Source: Terrimesophilobacter sp963702165
GTDB lineage: Bacteria; Actinomycetota; Actinomycetes; Actinomycetales; Microbacteriaceae
DNA length: 64,000 nucleotides
Direction: 5' to 3'
Assembly: GCA_963702165.1 (NCBI GenBank)
Contig: OY969722.1
Coordinates: 310,001-374,000 of the forward strand
Of this stretch, positions 52,416 to 60,674 are shown one piece after another. Under the pieces are notes generated by a model. The model searched no databases, was not told the DNA's origin, and saw nothing but the letters and a program-made list of their open reading frames with translations. Numbering within the stretch: the stretch's first letter is position 1; each line of letters starts with the position of its first letter. Both the position numbers and the translations under genes were made by a program.

Positions 52416-53831
52416 CTAGCGCGCACTACCGACAGAGGCATCCTCTGCTCGGAGTGCCCGTTCCACCGCGGCGAGCGAGTCGGAGACATCGTCGGCGTCG
52501 GTGGACCAGTTGCTGACCGAGATGCGCAGAATGTCCCGGCCCGCCCAGTGCGACCCTGACATCCAGCTGGTGCCGTCGGCGATCAGCCGTTCGGTGATGT
52601 TGCGGGTGCGCTCATCGTCGCCGAAGCTCACGCTGACCTGCGTGAAGACGACCTCGTTCAATATCTCGACGCCAGGCATGGCCAGCAGCCCGGCCGCGAG
52701 CGCGCGAGCGTTCGCGGCGAGCCGGTCGACGAGGGCGGTCACTCCGTCGCGACCGAGGGAGCGCAATGCCGCCCAGACCGGCACGCCGCGCGCTCGCCGA
52801 GACAGTTCCGCGACCTTGTCATACGGGTCGCCGGGCCCGTGCTCGTCGGCGATCAGGTAGCTGGTGCGCACCCCGAGCGCCTTGCGCACCACGTCCTGAC
52901 GCGACACGATCGACACGCCGCAGTCGTACGGGACGTTCAACGTCTTGTGCGCATCGGTGGCCCATGAGTCGCACGTCTCCCAGCCGCGCGTCTCCTCCGC
53001 GAAGCGAGGACTCGCGGCCGCCCACAAGCCGAACGCGCCGTCGACGTGTACCCAGGCACCGTGCCGATGGGCGATCGCCGAAGCGTCGCCGATGGGGTCG
53101 AATGCGCCCGAATGGATGTTGCCGGCCTGCAGGCACACGATCGTGGGACCGGATGTCGCGTCGAGTGCGCGCTCGAGCGCATCGGTCAGCAACCGTCCCT
53201 GGTCGTCCGCCTCGATCTCGACCGGGGCCGGCAGCCCGAGGTAGCGCAGCACCAGGTCGATCACAACGTGCCGCTCGCGGCCCGCGAGAACCGTGATCGG
53301 GGGCGAACCGGCAAGGCCGTCAGTGCCGAGGTCCCAGCCGACCGCGTCGAGCACGTGCTGCCTGCCCGCAGCGAGGCCGACGAAGTTGGCCATCGTTGCG
53401 CCGGTGGTGAAGCCGACATCCGCGTCGCTCGGCAAACGGAGCAGGTCGAGCAGCCACGCGCCCGCTGCTTGTTCGATCGCCGCCGTCGCAGGTGTCGCGT
53501 GCCGCATCCCTGCGTTCTGGTCCCACGCGCTGACGAGCCAGTCAGCGCCCATAGCGGCCGGAAGCGTGCCGCCGATCACCCAGCCGAAGAATCGGCCGGA
53601 TGGCATGCCCATGAGGCCGGGCTCGGCGAGCTCCGCGAGTTCGTTGACGACGGCGTCGGGCGGCAGCGGCCCGTCCTGGAGCGGGGGAGCGAACCGCTCG
53701 TAGAGCTCATTCGCGCTCGCTCGAGGACCGACGGGTCGGGTCGGAAGGGACTCGAGCCATTTGATCGCATTGACGTGTGCCGCGTCCAGTGCTTCGCGGT
53801 ACGCGTCTGAAGACGCGGACATGCGAGACAT
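52416..53831 (-). CDS. Group II pyridoxal-phosphate-dependent decarboxylase (aromatic amino acid/glutamate type)
   Basis: 471 residues from ATG. The PLP Lys is in CDSWATDAHKTLNVPYDCG, and the Asp that pairs with the pyridine is in WVHVDGAFGLWAA. PSGRFFGWVIGG, GFTTGATMANFVGLAAGR and MSGSHWAGRDILRISVSNW are family marks. Could decarboxylate an aromatic amino acid, or, as in several relatives, act as a lyase. Directly follows the ECF sigma gene on the same strand. Confidence 0.88.
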   Translation of the reverse strand: MSRMSASSDAYREALDAAHVNAIKWLESLPTRPVGPRASANELYERFAPPLQDGPLPPDAVVNELAELAEPGLMGMPSGRFFGWVIGGTLPAAMGADWLVSAWDQNAGMRHATPATAAIEQAAGAWLLDLLRLPSDADVGFTTGATMANFVGLAAGRQHVLDAVGWDLGTDGLAGSPPITVLAGRERHVVIDLVLRYLGLPAPVEIEADDQGRLLTDALERALDATSGPTIVCLQAGNIHSGAFDPIGDASAIAHRHGAWVHVDGAFGLWAAASPRFAEETRGWETCDSWATDAHKTLNVPYDCGVSIVSRQDVVRKALGVRTSYLIADEHGPGDPYDKVAELSRRARGVPVWAALRSLGRDGVTALVDRLAANARALAAGLLAMPGVEILNEVVFTQVSVSFGDDERTRNITERLIADGTSWMSGSHWAGRDILRISVSNWSTDADDVSDSLAAVERALRAEDASVGSAR

Positions 53832-53832
53832 G

Positions 53833-55068
53833 CTAGACCCGAGGTTCGCCGTCGGTCGAGAGTCGGGCCGCCTTCTCGGCCAGGTGTGCCCGCAGTGGAG
53901 GCTCGGCAGTCAGCGAGATGGCTTTCTCGTAGGCGGCGGATGCCTCGTCAGTCGCTCCCGCTTCGGCCAGCAGGTGCGCGCGGGTCGCCCACGCCGGCTG
54001 GAACCGTTCGACACCCTCGATCGCGTCGAGGGCAGCGAGCCCGGCATCCGGACCGTCGAGGGTCCCGATCGTCGCGGCCAGGGAGACCCGGGCGCCGAGC
54101 GTCGGAGTAAGTTCCACGAGCGCCGTGTAGAGGGTCCGGAGGGCCCACCAGTCGGTGAGACCGGTGCGGGCGCGTGCCGCGTGCACCGCCTGGATCGCCG
54201 CCTCGAGCTGGAACCGACCGAGACGCTGTGCCCGTGCCGCCCGCCGGAGCCACTCGTCGCCGCGAGCGATGAGCGTCGCATCCCACCGGGTCGTGTCCTG
54301 CTCCTCGAGCGGCACGAATCGGCCGTCCGCGTCCGTGCGAGCCTTCGCCCGCGAGAACGAGAACGCGATGAGCGCGGCCAAGCCGTACGCTTCCGGCTCG
54401 TCGTGGAGCAGCGTCGCGAGCGTCGATGCCAGGTACAGCGACTCGGCGGCCAGCGACTCGCGCTCGCCGGAGACCAGGAGCCAGTCGATCGCGTATGCGC
54501 CGTAGATCGCCTCGAGCACACCGGGCAGTCGTGCGGGCATGTCGGCGCGGGTGGGGACGACGAAGGGGATCCGCGCATCCCGGATGCGCCGCTTGGCACG
54601 CACCAGCCGCTGCGCCATGGTCGCCGTCGGCATCGCGAACGCACGCGCGATCTGTTCCGCCTCGAACCCGAGAACGGTCTGCAGCATCAACGGCGTGCGG
54701 ATGCCGGGGTCGATCGCCGGGTGAGCGCACACGAACATGAGTTCAAGACGCTTGTCTGGGATGGCATCCGGATCCACTTCGTCGAACACCTGGGGCTCCT
54801 CGAGGAGCGGAGCCGCGGTGCGCTCTGCTGCTGACTTGGCGCGGTCCCGCTGCCGGTTGCGTGCGACGGTCATCAGCCATCCTTCCGGGTTGGCGGGGAC
54901 ACCGCTCTCCGGCCACGTGCTGAGCGCCTGCACGAACGCGTCGCCCAACGCATCCTCAGCTCCGGGGATGTCGCCGGTGCGCGCGGCGAGCAGCGCGAGC
55001 AGGCGACCGTACGAAGCGCGGGCGACCACTTCCGCCCGCGCCCTCGCGGTCAGATCGTCCCGTGCCAT
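53833..55068 (-). CDS. ECF sigma factor with TPR-like C-terminal extension (ECF42 type)
   Basis: 411 residues from ATG. Sigma region 2 (YGRLLALLAARTGDIPGAEDALGDAFVQALSTWP, NPEGWLMTVARNRQRDR) and region 4 (QTVLGFEAEQIARAFAMPTATMAQRLVRAKRRIRDA), then a 200-residue helical extension ending with repeated WATRAHLLAEAGATDEASAAYEKAI. This architecture with a DGPF/YCII partner gene upstream defines ECF42. There is no anti-sigma gene; the extension is thought to control activity. Confidence 0.9.
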   Translation of the reverse strand: MARDDLTARARAEVVARASYGRLLALLAARTGDIPGAEDALGDAFVQALSTWPESGVPANPEGWLMTVARNRQRDRAKSAAERTAAPLLEEPQVFDEVDPDAIPDKRLELMFVCAHPAIDPGIRTPLMLQTVLGFEAEQIARAFAMPTATMAQRLVRAKRRIRDARIPFVVPTRADMPARLPGVLEAIYGAYAIDWLLVSGERESLAAESLYLASTLATLLHDEPEAYGLAALIAFSFSRAKARTDADGRFVPLEEQDTTRWDATLIARGDEWLRRAARAQRLGRFQLEAAIQAVHAARARTGLTDWWALRTLYTALVELTPTLGARVSLAATIGTLDGPDAGLAALDAIEGVERFQPAWATRAHLLAEAGATDEASAAYEKAISLTAEPPLRAHLAEKAARLSTDGEPRV

Positions 55069-55427
55069 GCCCCGTCTTCGAAGTGCACAGCACTAGGCCG
55101 GATCTCAATCGTGCCGTAGTACGCGGCCGGGCACTTCTCGGCCCAAGCGAGTGCGGCGTCGAGGTCCGGAACATCGATCAGGAAGATCCCGCCCAACTGC
55201 TCCTTGGTGTCCGCGAACGGGCCATCCTGCACCTTCAGCGCTCCGTCGCGCGCGGTGAGCGTCGTCGTGCTGGTGGACTGCTGGAGCACCTCGGCCGCCA
55301 GCAGCACGCCGGCCTCATCAAGCGCCTTGGCGTAGTCGTCGAAGGCCGCCTTGCCCTCGTTCATCGCCTCGGTGCCGAGGTCGGCCTCGGTCATCTCGGG
55401 GTAGTGCATGATCAGTGAGTAGCGCAT
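55050..55427 (-). CDS. DGPF (YCII-related) domain protein
   Basis: 125 residues from ATG. The name-giving motif is in KVQDGPFADTKEQLGGIFLID, and MRYSLIMHYPE is the opening. It overlaps the ECF sigma gene by 19 bp and is its constant genomic companion; the exact role is unknown and it is usually listed among the sigma factor's targets. Confidence 0.9.
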   Translation of the reverse strand: MRYSLIMHYPEMTEADLGTEAMNEGKAAFDDYAKALDEAGVLLAAEVLQQSTSTTTLTARDGALKVQDGPFADTKEQLGGIFLIDVPDLDAALAWAEKCPAAYYGTIEIRPSAVHFEDGAWHGTI

Positions 55428-55487
55428 CGGTCTGCCCTTCTTCTCGTACCGTAGCGGCCACGCGGTGTGACCGACATACCCTTATGA

Positions 55488-55509
55488 CGATTGGGCGGGC
55501 ACCCAATCG
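55488..55509 (-). terminator. Small stem-loop between nnrE and the DGPF gene
   Basis: CGATTGGG (55488-55495) and CCCAATCG (55502-55509) form a perfect 8-bp stem with a CGGGCA loop, 33 bp past the nnrE stop. Modest T content follows on the minus strand. Plausible weak terminator. Confidence 0.5.
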
Positions 55510-55542
55510 ACAATTTCGGCCGTTTCTTGGGCGGCGGGCGTG

Positions 55543-56211
55543 TCAGACACTTGTCGTCACCACGGGGTCGACCTGGGCGAGTGCCGGGCCCAGCCCGATG
55601 TCGACGAGCACAATCCGCCCCACGAGCTGGGAAGCCGGCCCAAGCAGCAGCCCGGCCTTGCATCCGCCGAAGGTCACGGTGACGTCCGCGGGCAGCACCG
55701 CCGAGTCTGGCACCGAGCCGTCATCCGGGTTGATGCCGCTCGGGATGTCGACGGCGACGACCAGTGGACGCTGCGGCTGGGCGAGCACCGGCAGCACCGA
55801 GGCAACCACCTCACGTGCGCTGTCGCGCAGTGCGGGGGAGCGACTGGCCCCGGTGCCCAGGATGCCGTCGAGAACGATGTGGGAGGTTTCCGCGGCCTGG
55901 GCGGCCATTCCCGGCTCGATGACCTTCGCTCCCGCGACCATCGCTGCGGCGGCCGCCCGTTCGTGCATCGTGCGGCCGGTTTGGACCACCGACACGTCGG
56001 CGCCGTCCGAGGCCAACTCTGCCGCTGCAAACAGCGCGTCGCCTCCGTTGTCTCCCGACCCGGCGAGCACGAGGATGCGACCACCGCCATCTGGTAGCAG
56101 CGTGCGCAGCTCCCGCGCGAGTCCCGCGGCGGCGCGGGCCATCAGCGGAACACCGTGCTTCAGGAGGGGCGCTTCAGCGGTTCGGATCTGTTTCGAGGTG
56201 TAGCCGTGCAT
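55543..56211 (-). CDS. nnrE: NAD(P)H-hydrate epimerase (YjeF N-terminal domain only)
   Basis: 222 residues from ATG. VLAGSGDNGGDALFAAAELA (NAD(P)HX-binding), VLDGILGTGASRSP and VAVDIPSGINPDDG are the YjeF_N landmarks. Repairs R-NAD(P)HX to the S epimer. The dehydratase domain NnrD, often fused, is absent here and must lie elsewhere. Confidence 0.9.
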   Translation of the reverse strand: MHGYTSKQIRTAEAPLLKHGVPLMARAAAGLARELRTLLPDGGGRILVLAGSGDNGGDALFAAAELASDGADVSVVQTGRTMHERAAAAAMVAGAKVIEPGMAAQAAETSHIVLDGILGTGASRSPALRDSAREVVASVLPVLAQPQRPLVVAVDIPSGINPDDGSVPDSAVLPADVTVTFGGCKAGLLLGPASQLVGRIVLVDIGLGPALAQVDPVVTTSV

Positions 56212-56236
56212 CCACCCATCTTGCTTGTCCGAACGG

Positions 56237-56265
56237 TTGACAGCACGGAAATGTCGTTCTAGCCT
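56237..56265 (+). promoter_or_regulatory. Promoter of the first ArsR-SRPBCC operon
   Basis: TTGACA (56237-56242) and TAGCCT (56260-56265) are 17 bp apart. Just downstream, ATCA-GGTGGT-TGAT (56273-56286) is a small dyad at the expected transcription start, a likely self-operator for the ArsR-type protein that begins at 56289. Confidence 0.5.
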
Positions 56266-56288
56266 TTATTCAATCAGGTGGTTGATAA

Positions 56289-56645
56289 ATGAAATGGTTG
56301 ACGATGAAGAGCGATAGAGACGAGTGGCTGGACCGGGCGTTCCTGGCCCTCGCGGATCCGGTGCGACGCGGAATCGTCGCGCGGCTGTCCCGCGGGCCGG
56401 CGACGGTCAACGAGCTCGCCGAGCCGTTCGACATCACGAAGCAAGCGGTCTCCAAACACATCCAGGTGCTCGAGAACGCTGGGCTGATCACCCGGAGTCG
56501 AGACGGTCAGCGCCGCCCGGCTCACCTTGATCCCGCCGCGCTCGAGGAGCTCACCGGCTGGATCGACAAGTACCGGCTGGACGCCGAGCGACGCTATCGC
56601 ACACTCGACGCCCTGTTGGAGACCATCAAGGAGAAGAAGAAATGA
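56289..56645 (+). CDS. ArsR-family HTH regulator
   Basis: 118 residues; MKSDRDEW at 56304 is an alternative start. Winged helix ALADPVRRGIVARLSRGPATVNELAEPFDITKQAVSKHIQVLENAGLITRSRDGQRRPAHLDPAAL. No metal-binding Cys. Overlaps the SRPBCC gene by 4 bp (ATGA). This pairing is frequent in actinobacteria; the SRPBCC protein may be its ligand-handling target. Confidence 0.9.
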   Translation: MKWLTMKSDRDEWLDRAFLALADPVRRGIVARLSRGPATVNELAEPFDITKQAVSKHIQVLENAGLITRSRDGQRRPAHLDPAALEELTGWIDKYRLDAERRYRTLDALLETIKEKKK

Positions 56646-57124
56646 GCAACGCACTAAAGCTCGACGCGCCAGAGGGCATGCCGTTCATCGACTTCGAGCG
56701 CGAGTTCGACGCGCCGGTGGAGGCGGTGTTCCGGGCCCACTCGGATCCCGAGCTCATCAAGCAATGGCTCGGGCCGCGTGGGTACGAGACGACCGTGGAG
56801 CGGTTCGACTTCCGCACCGGCGGCGGCTACCGCTACATCCAGAAGGCAGGCGGCGAGGAGTACGTCTTCAACGGCGTCTACCACGTCGTTCGTCCGAACG
56901 AGTTCGCGATCCAGACCTTCGAATTCGAGGGCTACCCGGATGTGGTGAGCATCGAGTCGATGACGTTCGAGGATCTCGGGAACGGACGCACCCGCCTCGT
57001 CGGACACGCGGTCTACCCGACGCTGGAGGCGCGCGACGGTATGACGGCCAGCGGCATGGAGACTGGCCTGTCCGAGGGCTACGAGCGGCTGGACGAACTG
57101 CTCGCGGCAGGCGTCAAGGCCTAG
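56642..57124 (+). CDS. SRPBCC (AHSA1-like) domain protein
   Basis: 160 residues from ATG. FEREFDAPVEAVFRAHSDPELIKQWLGPRGYETTVERFDFRTGGGYRYIQ is a clean AHSA1 start. C-terminal RDGMTASGMETGLSEGYERLDELL is the standard closing helix. Second gene of the ArsR operon. Ligand unknown. Confidence 0.9.
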   Translation: MSNALKLDAPEGMPFIDFEREFDAPVEAVFRAHSDPELIKQWLGPRGYETTVERFDFRTGGGYRYIQKAGGEEYVFNGVYHVVRPNEFAIQTFEFEGYPDVVSIESMTFEDLGNGRTRLVGHAVYPTLEARDGMTASGMETGLSEGYERLDELLAAGVKA

Positions 57125-57164
57125 AAGCGAGGTGATTCTCGAGGTGCTGGCAGTACCCCGACTT

Positions 57165-57201
57165 GCGCGCATCCGGAACCAATCGGCCTCCGGATGCGCG
57201 C
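57165..57201. terminator. 13-bp perfect stem-loop between converging genes
   Basis: GCGCGCATCCGGA (57165-57177) and TCCGGATGCGCGC (57189-57201) with an 11-base loop. Located 41 bp past the SRPBCC stop and just before the stop of the minus-strand membrane protein. Likely bidirectional terminator. Confidence 0.75.
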
Positions 57202-57211
57202 CCTCTCACGC

Positions 57212-57796
57212 TCACATCACCGCTACGGCGTCGTACAGCCAGAAAGCGCCGAGAAGCGCGGCAGCGAACACGGCGGCCCCGACAAGAGCTACGAGCCTGC
57301 CCTGCAGTGTTCGGCCGAGGGCCAGTGGCAGCATGAGGCCGACGACAAGCTCCAACCACCACTGCGGCCCACCGATCAGTACGATGCCGTAGAGCCCCTC
57401 GCCGGCGATCAGTCCGCCCATGAAAGCGAGCGCGAGCGCCCGAAACCAGCGTTGCCCGCTTCGTGCGCTGTAGCCAGCCAGGCCGCACAACGCACCGGCA
57501 GCGAAACCGACCGCCGTCCACAGGAGAACCTCACGCAACGTGACCGTGTTGGCGACCAACGCACACCACATGGCGACCATTGCGAGCATCGTCACCACGC
57601 CGGTCAGTGCAGCTTCCCGCTTCTGCGTGCGCACGCCATCGCGCAATGCAACGCCGAACGGCACGAGGCCCCAGAGCGCGCTGGTGCCGGCGAGCGTTGG
57701 CCATGGATGTGGAAGGAGGGTCGTCAGCACCCACGCCAGTCCGCCTGCTGACGCGCCGACAATGATCGAGATGGCAAACGCTCGCTGGAGCCTCAC
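57212..57796 (-). CDS. Membrane protein of unknown function (DUF6518-like)
   Basis: 194 residues from ATG. Six hydrophobic helices, beginning AFAISIIVGASAGGLAWVLTTLLPHPW; mid-segment TSALWGLVPFGVALRDGVRTQKREAALTGVV. I link it to the actinobacterial DUF6518 family with limited certainty. No partners nearby. Confidence 0.7.
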   Translation of the reverse strand: MRLQRAFAISIIVGASAGGLAWVLTTLLPHPWPTLAGTSALWGLVPFGVALRDGVRTQKREAALTGVVTMLAMVAMWCALVANTVTLREVLLWTAVGFAAGALCGLAGYSARSGQRWFRALALAFMGGLIAGEGLYGIVLIGGPQWWLELVVGLMLPLALGRTLQGRLVALVGAAVFAAALLGAFWLYDAVAVM

Positions 57797-57849
57797 GCTG
57801 CCATGTTAGGGGTGCGGGTGAGGTGCCTCAGTCGAGCGTGCAACGAAAA

Positions 57850-57873
57850 GAGCCGGGCCCTTAGGCCCGGCTC
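57850..57873 (-). terminator. Rho-independent terminator of the small basic protein gene
   Basis: GAGCCGGGCC (57850-57859), loop CTTA, GGCCCGGCTC (57864-57873). On the minus strand the stem is followed by TTTTCGTT, the only textbook terminator with a T-run in the window. It ends the gene at 57899. Confidence 0.85.
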
Positions 57874-57898
57874 CCGAATGCGCTTGTTGGAAAGACCG

Positions 57899-58012
57899 TT
57901 ACTCGCCGGTCCTCTTGGAAGCCTTCGCCTTCTTGTCGGCGCGCTTCTCTTTCAAGGACTTCGAAGCAGCGGTCTTCGTGTTCGCGCCCTTCTTCGGTGA
58001 CTTGTTCGGCAT
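57899..58012 (-). CDS. Small Lys/Ala-rich basic protein
   Basis: 37 residues from an ATG with GGAGGGAG upstream (58022-58028). Opens MPNKSPKKGANTK and continues SLKEKRADKKAKASK. A strong ribosome site and a perfect terminator show it is a real, probably well-expressed gene. Similar tiny proteins occur across actinobacteria. Likely nucleic-acid binding on composition alone. Confidence 0.75.
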   Translation of the reverse strand: MPNKSPKKGANTKTAASKSLKEKRADKKAKASKRTGE

Positions 58013-58141
58013 ATACGGCACTCCCTCCGTCGGAAGCACTAAGGCTTCTGTGTATTCGAGGCTACCCTCGCCCTGTCCCTGAGTCGAGAACCGGGGGTTT
58101 CCCCGATAGCGCCGCACGGCCTCCTGCGTCAGGGTTGAACC

Positions 58142-58342
58142 ATGACCACTCTCAGCAGACCACGCAACGGCCGCGTTATCGCCGGGGTGTGTGCAGCCAT
58201 CGCCCGCCGCTTCGGTTGGGACGTCACCACGGTGCGAGTTCTCACCGTGCTCAGCTTCCTGCTTCCAGGCACGCAGTTGGTCGCATACCTCTTGCTATGG
58301 GTGCTTATTCCGTCGGATTCTGACGTCGTCCGGGTAGGTTGA
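58142..58342 (+). CDS. PspC-domain protein (single domain)
   Basis: 66 residues from ATG. RPRNGRVIAGVCAAIARRFGWDVTTVRVLTVLSFLLPGTQLVAYLLLWVLIP is a complete PspC domain with one membrane helix. Related to envelope-stress phage-shock proteins; no PspA nearby. Its 3' end overlaps the opposing gene by 38 bp. Confidence 0.85.
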   Translation: MTTLSRPRNGRVIAGVCAAIARRFGWDVTTVRVLTVLSFLLPGTQLVAYLLLWVLIPSDSDVVRVG

Positions 58343-58547
58343 GGTCCTCCGGATCAACGTCGACATCGCCGACATCGTCAGGGCCGCCGGTACCAGGCAG
58401 TAGGTTGACGTCGTCTTCGTCGATCTGCGGGTCGTCCGTCGCCTTACTGGATGCCGGGCGCTCCTGACGCTCCCGGGTTTCGCTTTCGCTGCCGGGCGTG
58501 TAGGCCATGTCCTTCTCAAGTCGGTCGTTTTCGTCGCGTTCGGTCAT
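58305..58547 (-). CDS. Small acidic hypothetical protein
   Basis: 80 residues from ATG. Strongly acidic, disordered-looking (PQIDEDDVNLLPGTGGPDDVGDVDVDPEDLNLPGR). Convergent overlap with the PspC gene. No known domain; codon use is ordinary for the window, which slightly supports it being real. Confidence 0.55.
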   Translation of the reverse strand: MTERDENDRLEKDMAYTPGSESETRERQERPASSKATDDPQIDEDDVNLLPGTGGPDDVGDVDVDPEDLNLPGRRQNPTE

Positions 58548-58653
58548 GACGCGAAGCTAGGTGCGCACGCTGGGACACTCCTGACGGAATACCCGTGGTG
58601 CACCGGCGGTTACGGCGATAGATTCATTCGCACACTCGGCGGAAGGCCACCTC

Positions 58654-59688
58654 GTGACCCAGCAACTTCAACTCGGCCTCGACACGTTCGGGGACGTCAC
58701 TCTCGATGTCGACGGCAACCCGATCAGCCACGCCCAGACCATCCGGAACATCGTCGAGCAGGGTGTGTTCGCCGACTCGCTGGGTATCGACTTCATCGGG
58801 GTGGGAGAGCACCACCGCGATGACTTCGCGGTGTCATCGCCAGAGATGGTGCTGTCGGCGATAGCGAGCCGAACGTCGCACATCCGACTGGGCTCGGCGG
58901 TGACCGTGCTGAGTTCGGATGACCCGGTGCGCGTCTTCGAACGGTTCTCCACCTTGGATGCGGTATCGAACGGCCGGGCAGAGGTCATCATCGGACGTGG
59001 CTCGTTCACCGAGTCGTTCCCGCTGTTCGGGTTCAAGCTGGCCGACTACGAGCGGCTGTTCGAGGAGAAGATCGAGCTTTTCGCCGAGCTGCTGAAGGGG
59101 GGCCCTGTCTCCTGGTCGGGTTCGGTGCGGGCGCCACTCACCGATCAGCAGGTGTTCCCGCCGGCAGAGTCCGGCAGCATCACCACCTGGGTCGGCGTCG
59201 GCGGCACACCGGAATCGGTCGTGCGCGCCGCTCACTACGGCTTCCCGCTCATGCTGGCCATCATCGGCGGTGACCCGCTCCGGTTCGAACCGTTCGTCGG
59301 CCTGTACAAGCGCGCGCTCGGGCAATTCGGCAGGCCAGAGCTGCCGATCGGCGCGCACTCGCCCGGGCACGTCGGCAAGACCGACGAGGAGGCGCTCGAG
59401 GAGCTCTACCCGCACTTCAAGAAGAACCGCGACCGCATCGGCGCCGAACGCGGCTGGCCGCCGGTCACCCGACCGGAGTACGAGAACGAGGCGAAGAGCG
59501 GTGCCCTGTTCGTCGGCTCACCGGAGACGGTCGCGCAGAAGATCGCGCGAGCGGTCAAGGGGCTCGGACTGTCGCGTTTCGACCTCAAATACTCCAACGG
59601 CTCGATGCCGCACGAACTGCTGATGTCGAGCATCGGCTTGTACGGCAATGAGGTCATCCCGCGGGTGCGGGAGCTGCTGGCCGACTGA
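58654..59688 (+). CDS. LLM-class flavin-dependent oxidoreductase
   Basis: 344 residues from GTG with GGAAGG upstream. Luciferase-like TIM barrel: FADSLGIDFIGVGEHHRDDFAVSSPEMVLSAIASRTSHIRLGSAVTVLSSDDPVRVFERFSTLDAVSNGRAEVIIGRGSF. Uses FMNH2 or F420. The GEHH motif is typical of the group often labelled oxidoreductase in actinobacteria. Substrate unknown. Confidence 0.9.
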   Translation: MTQQLQLGLDTFGDVTLDVDGNPISHAQTIRNIVEQGVFADSLGIDFIGVGEHHRDDFAVSSPEMVLSAIASRTSHIRLGSAVTVLSSDDPVRVFERFSTLDAVSNGRAEVIIGRGSFTESFPLFGFKLADYERLFEEKIELFAELLKGGPVSWSGSVRAPLTDQQVFPPAESGSITTWVGVGGTPESVVRAAHYGFPLMLAIIGGDPLRFEPFVGLYKRALGQFGRPELPIGAHSPGHVGKTDEEALEELYPHFKKNRDRIGAERGWPPVTRPEYENEAKSGALFVGSPETVAQKIARAVKGLGLSRFDLKYSNGSMPHELLMSSIGLYGNEVIPRVRELLAD

Positions 59689-59700
59689 CCGGCGGCTCGC

Positions 59701-60228
59701 TCAGCCGTCAGCGCTGAGCGCGTCGAACTGCTGTCGCCATGGTTCGCGCAGCGCAAGGTACCGGTCATCCCATCCGACGCCGGATGTGCGCTCCGGATCG
59801 GTGACGGATGCGGCTGCCGCGCCGAGCAGGTCGTCGAGCCGTTCGAGATAGGTCTGCCAGCCCGGCCCGTAGTCGAGCGACTGCACGCCGGTGTGCACGA
59901 GCCGCATCCGCGCGCCATCCGGTGTCTCGTCGACCGTTACGGTGAGTACGGTCGGCCGCTCGTCGATGGCATGCCAGGTCGTCGTGAAGGTGTGTGGTGG
60001 TTCACACGCGGTGACGGTGCCGGTGACCCACACGCTTCCGTCGTCGCTCAGTCCTTCCCAGGTGCCGCCGAGCCGGAGTTCGCCGCGGTACGGCGCCATC
60101 CAGCGGGCGAGTCGCTCCGACTCGGTCACCGCGGACCAGACGTCGGCCACCTCGGTGTCGAACAGTCTGACGAACTCGAGATCGAACCCGTTTGCCGCTT
60201 TGGTCAGGTCGCCGAAAATCGTGGTCAT
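59701..60228 (-). CDS. SRPBCC (AHSA1-like) domain protein
   Basis: 175 residues from ATG overlapping the ArsR stop. FVRLFDTEVADVWSAVTESERLARWMAPYRGELRLGGTWEGL opens a standard AHSA1 fold. Partner of the second ArsR gene; a parallel to the 56.3-57.1 kb operon but on the opposite strand, and not close in sequence. Confidence 0.88.
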   Translation of the reverse strand: MTTIFGDLTKAANGFDLEFVRLFDTEVADVWSAVTESERLARWMAPYRGELRLGGTWEGLSDDGSVWVTGTVTACEPPHTFTTTWHAIDERPTVLTVTVDETPDGARMRLVHTGVQSLDYGPGWQTYLERLDDLLGAAAASVTDPERTSGVGWDDRYLALREPWRQQFDALSADG

Positions 60229-60560
60229 TGTGCTGTCCTTCTCTCGCGCTTGCCTCGCGCGATCTCGGTCTCGAGGGCGTCGAGACGCTGGTTCCATAAG
60301 CGCCGGTAGCGGTCGGCCTGGTCCTGCAGTTGGCTGATCACGCGCTCTTCGAGCCGGTAGATGCGACGCGATCCTTCTGGCCGCACGCGCACGAAGCCCG
60401 CTTCGCGCAGCACTCGCAGGTGCTTGGCCACTGCGGGCTGGCTGATGCCGAACTCGCTTTCGACGACCCGTGATACTTCGCCCGCCGGCTGGTCCCCGCT
60501 CGCGAGGAGCTCGACGAGTCGTCGGCGTACTGGGTCACCGAGAACGTCAAGTGCGTGCAT
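60225..60560 (-). CDS. ArsR-family HTH regulator
   Basis: 111 residues from ATG. HALDVLGDPVRRRLVELLASGDQPAGEVSRVVESEFGISQPAVAKHLRVLREAGFVRVRPEGSRRIYRLEE is a complete ArsR winged helix, and the C-terminal helix RYRRLWNQRLDALETEI dimerises. No metal-binding Cys. Operator candidate directly upstream. Confidence 0.9.
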   Translation of the reverse strand: MHALDVLGDPVRRRLVELLASGDQPAGEVSRVVESEFGISQPAVAKHLRVLREAGFVRVRPEGSRRIYRLEERVISQLQDQADRYRRLWNQRLDALETEIARGKRERRTAQ

Positions 60561-60572
60561 ATCTCCTCATCG

Positions 60573-60590
60573 TATAACCGAATGGTTATA
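60573..60590. promoter_or_regulatory. ArsR operator upstream of the second ArsR-SRPBCC operon
   Basis: TATAACC (60573-60579), GAAT, GGTTATA (60584-60590): perfect 7-bp arms with a 4-bp centre, matching the ATAACCxxxxGGTTAT style of ArsR-family operators. 13 bp from the ATG, so binding would block transcription start or initiation. Confidence 0.75.
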
Positions 60591-60650
60591 TTCGCAAACA
60601 GTCGGGAGCCGATCGAGCGCACCGAATGAGCGGGCGCACTTGCATCCGTC

Positions 60651-60666
60651 TCGAACATATGTTCGA
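60651..60666 (+). promoter_or_regulatory. LexA (SOS) box
   Basis: TCGAACATATGTTCGA is a perfect 16-bp palindrome that fits the actinobacterial/Gram-positive SOS box CGAACxxxxGTTCG. It sits 9 bases upstream of the radical-SAM start and would block its promoter until LexA is cleaved after DNA damage. Confidence 0.85.
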
Positions 60667-60674
60667 ATAGGAGA

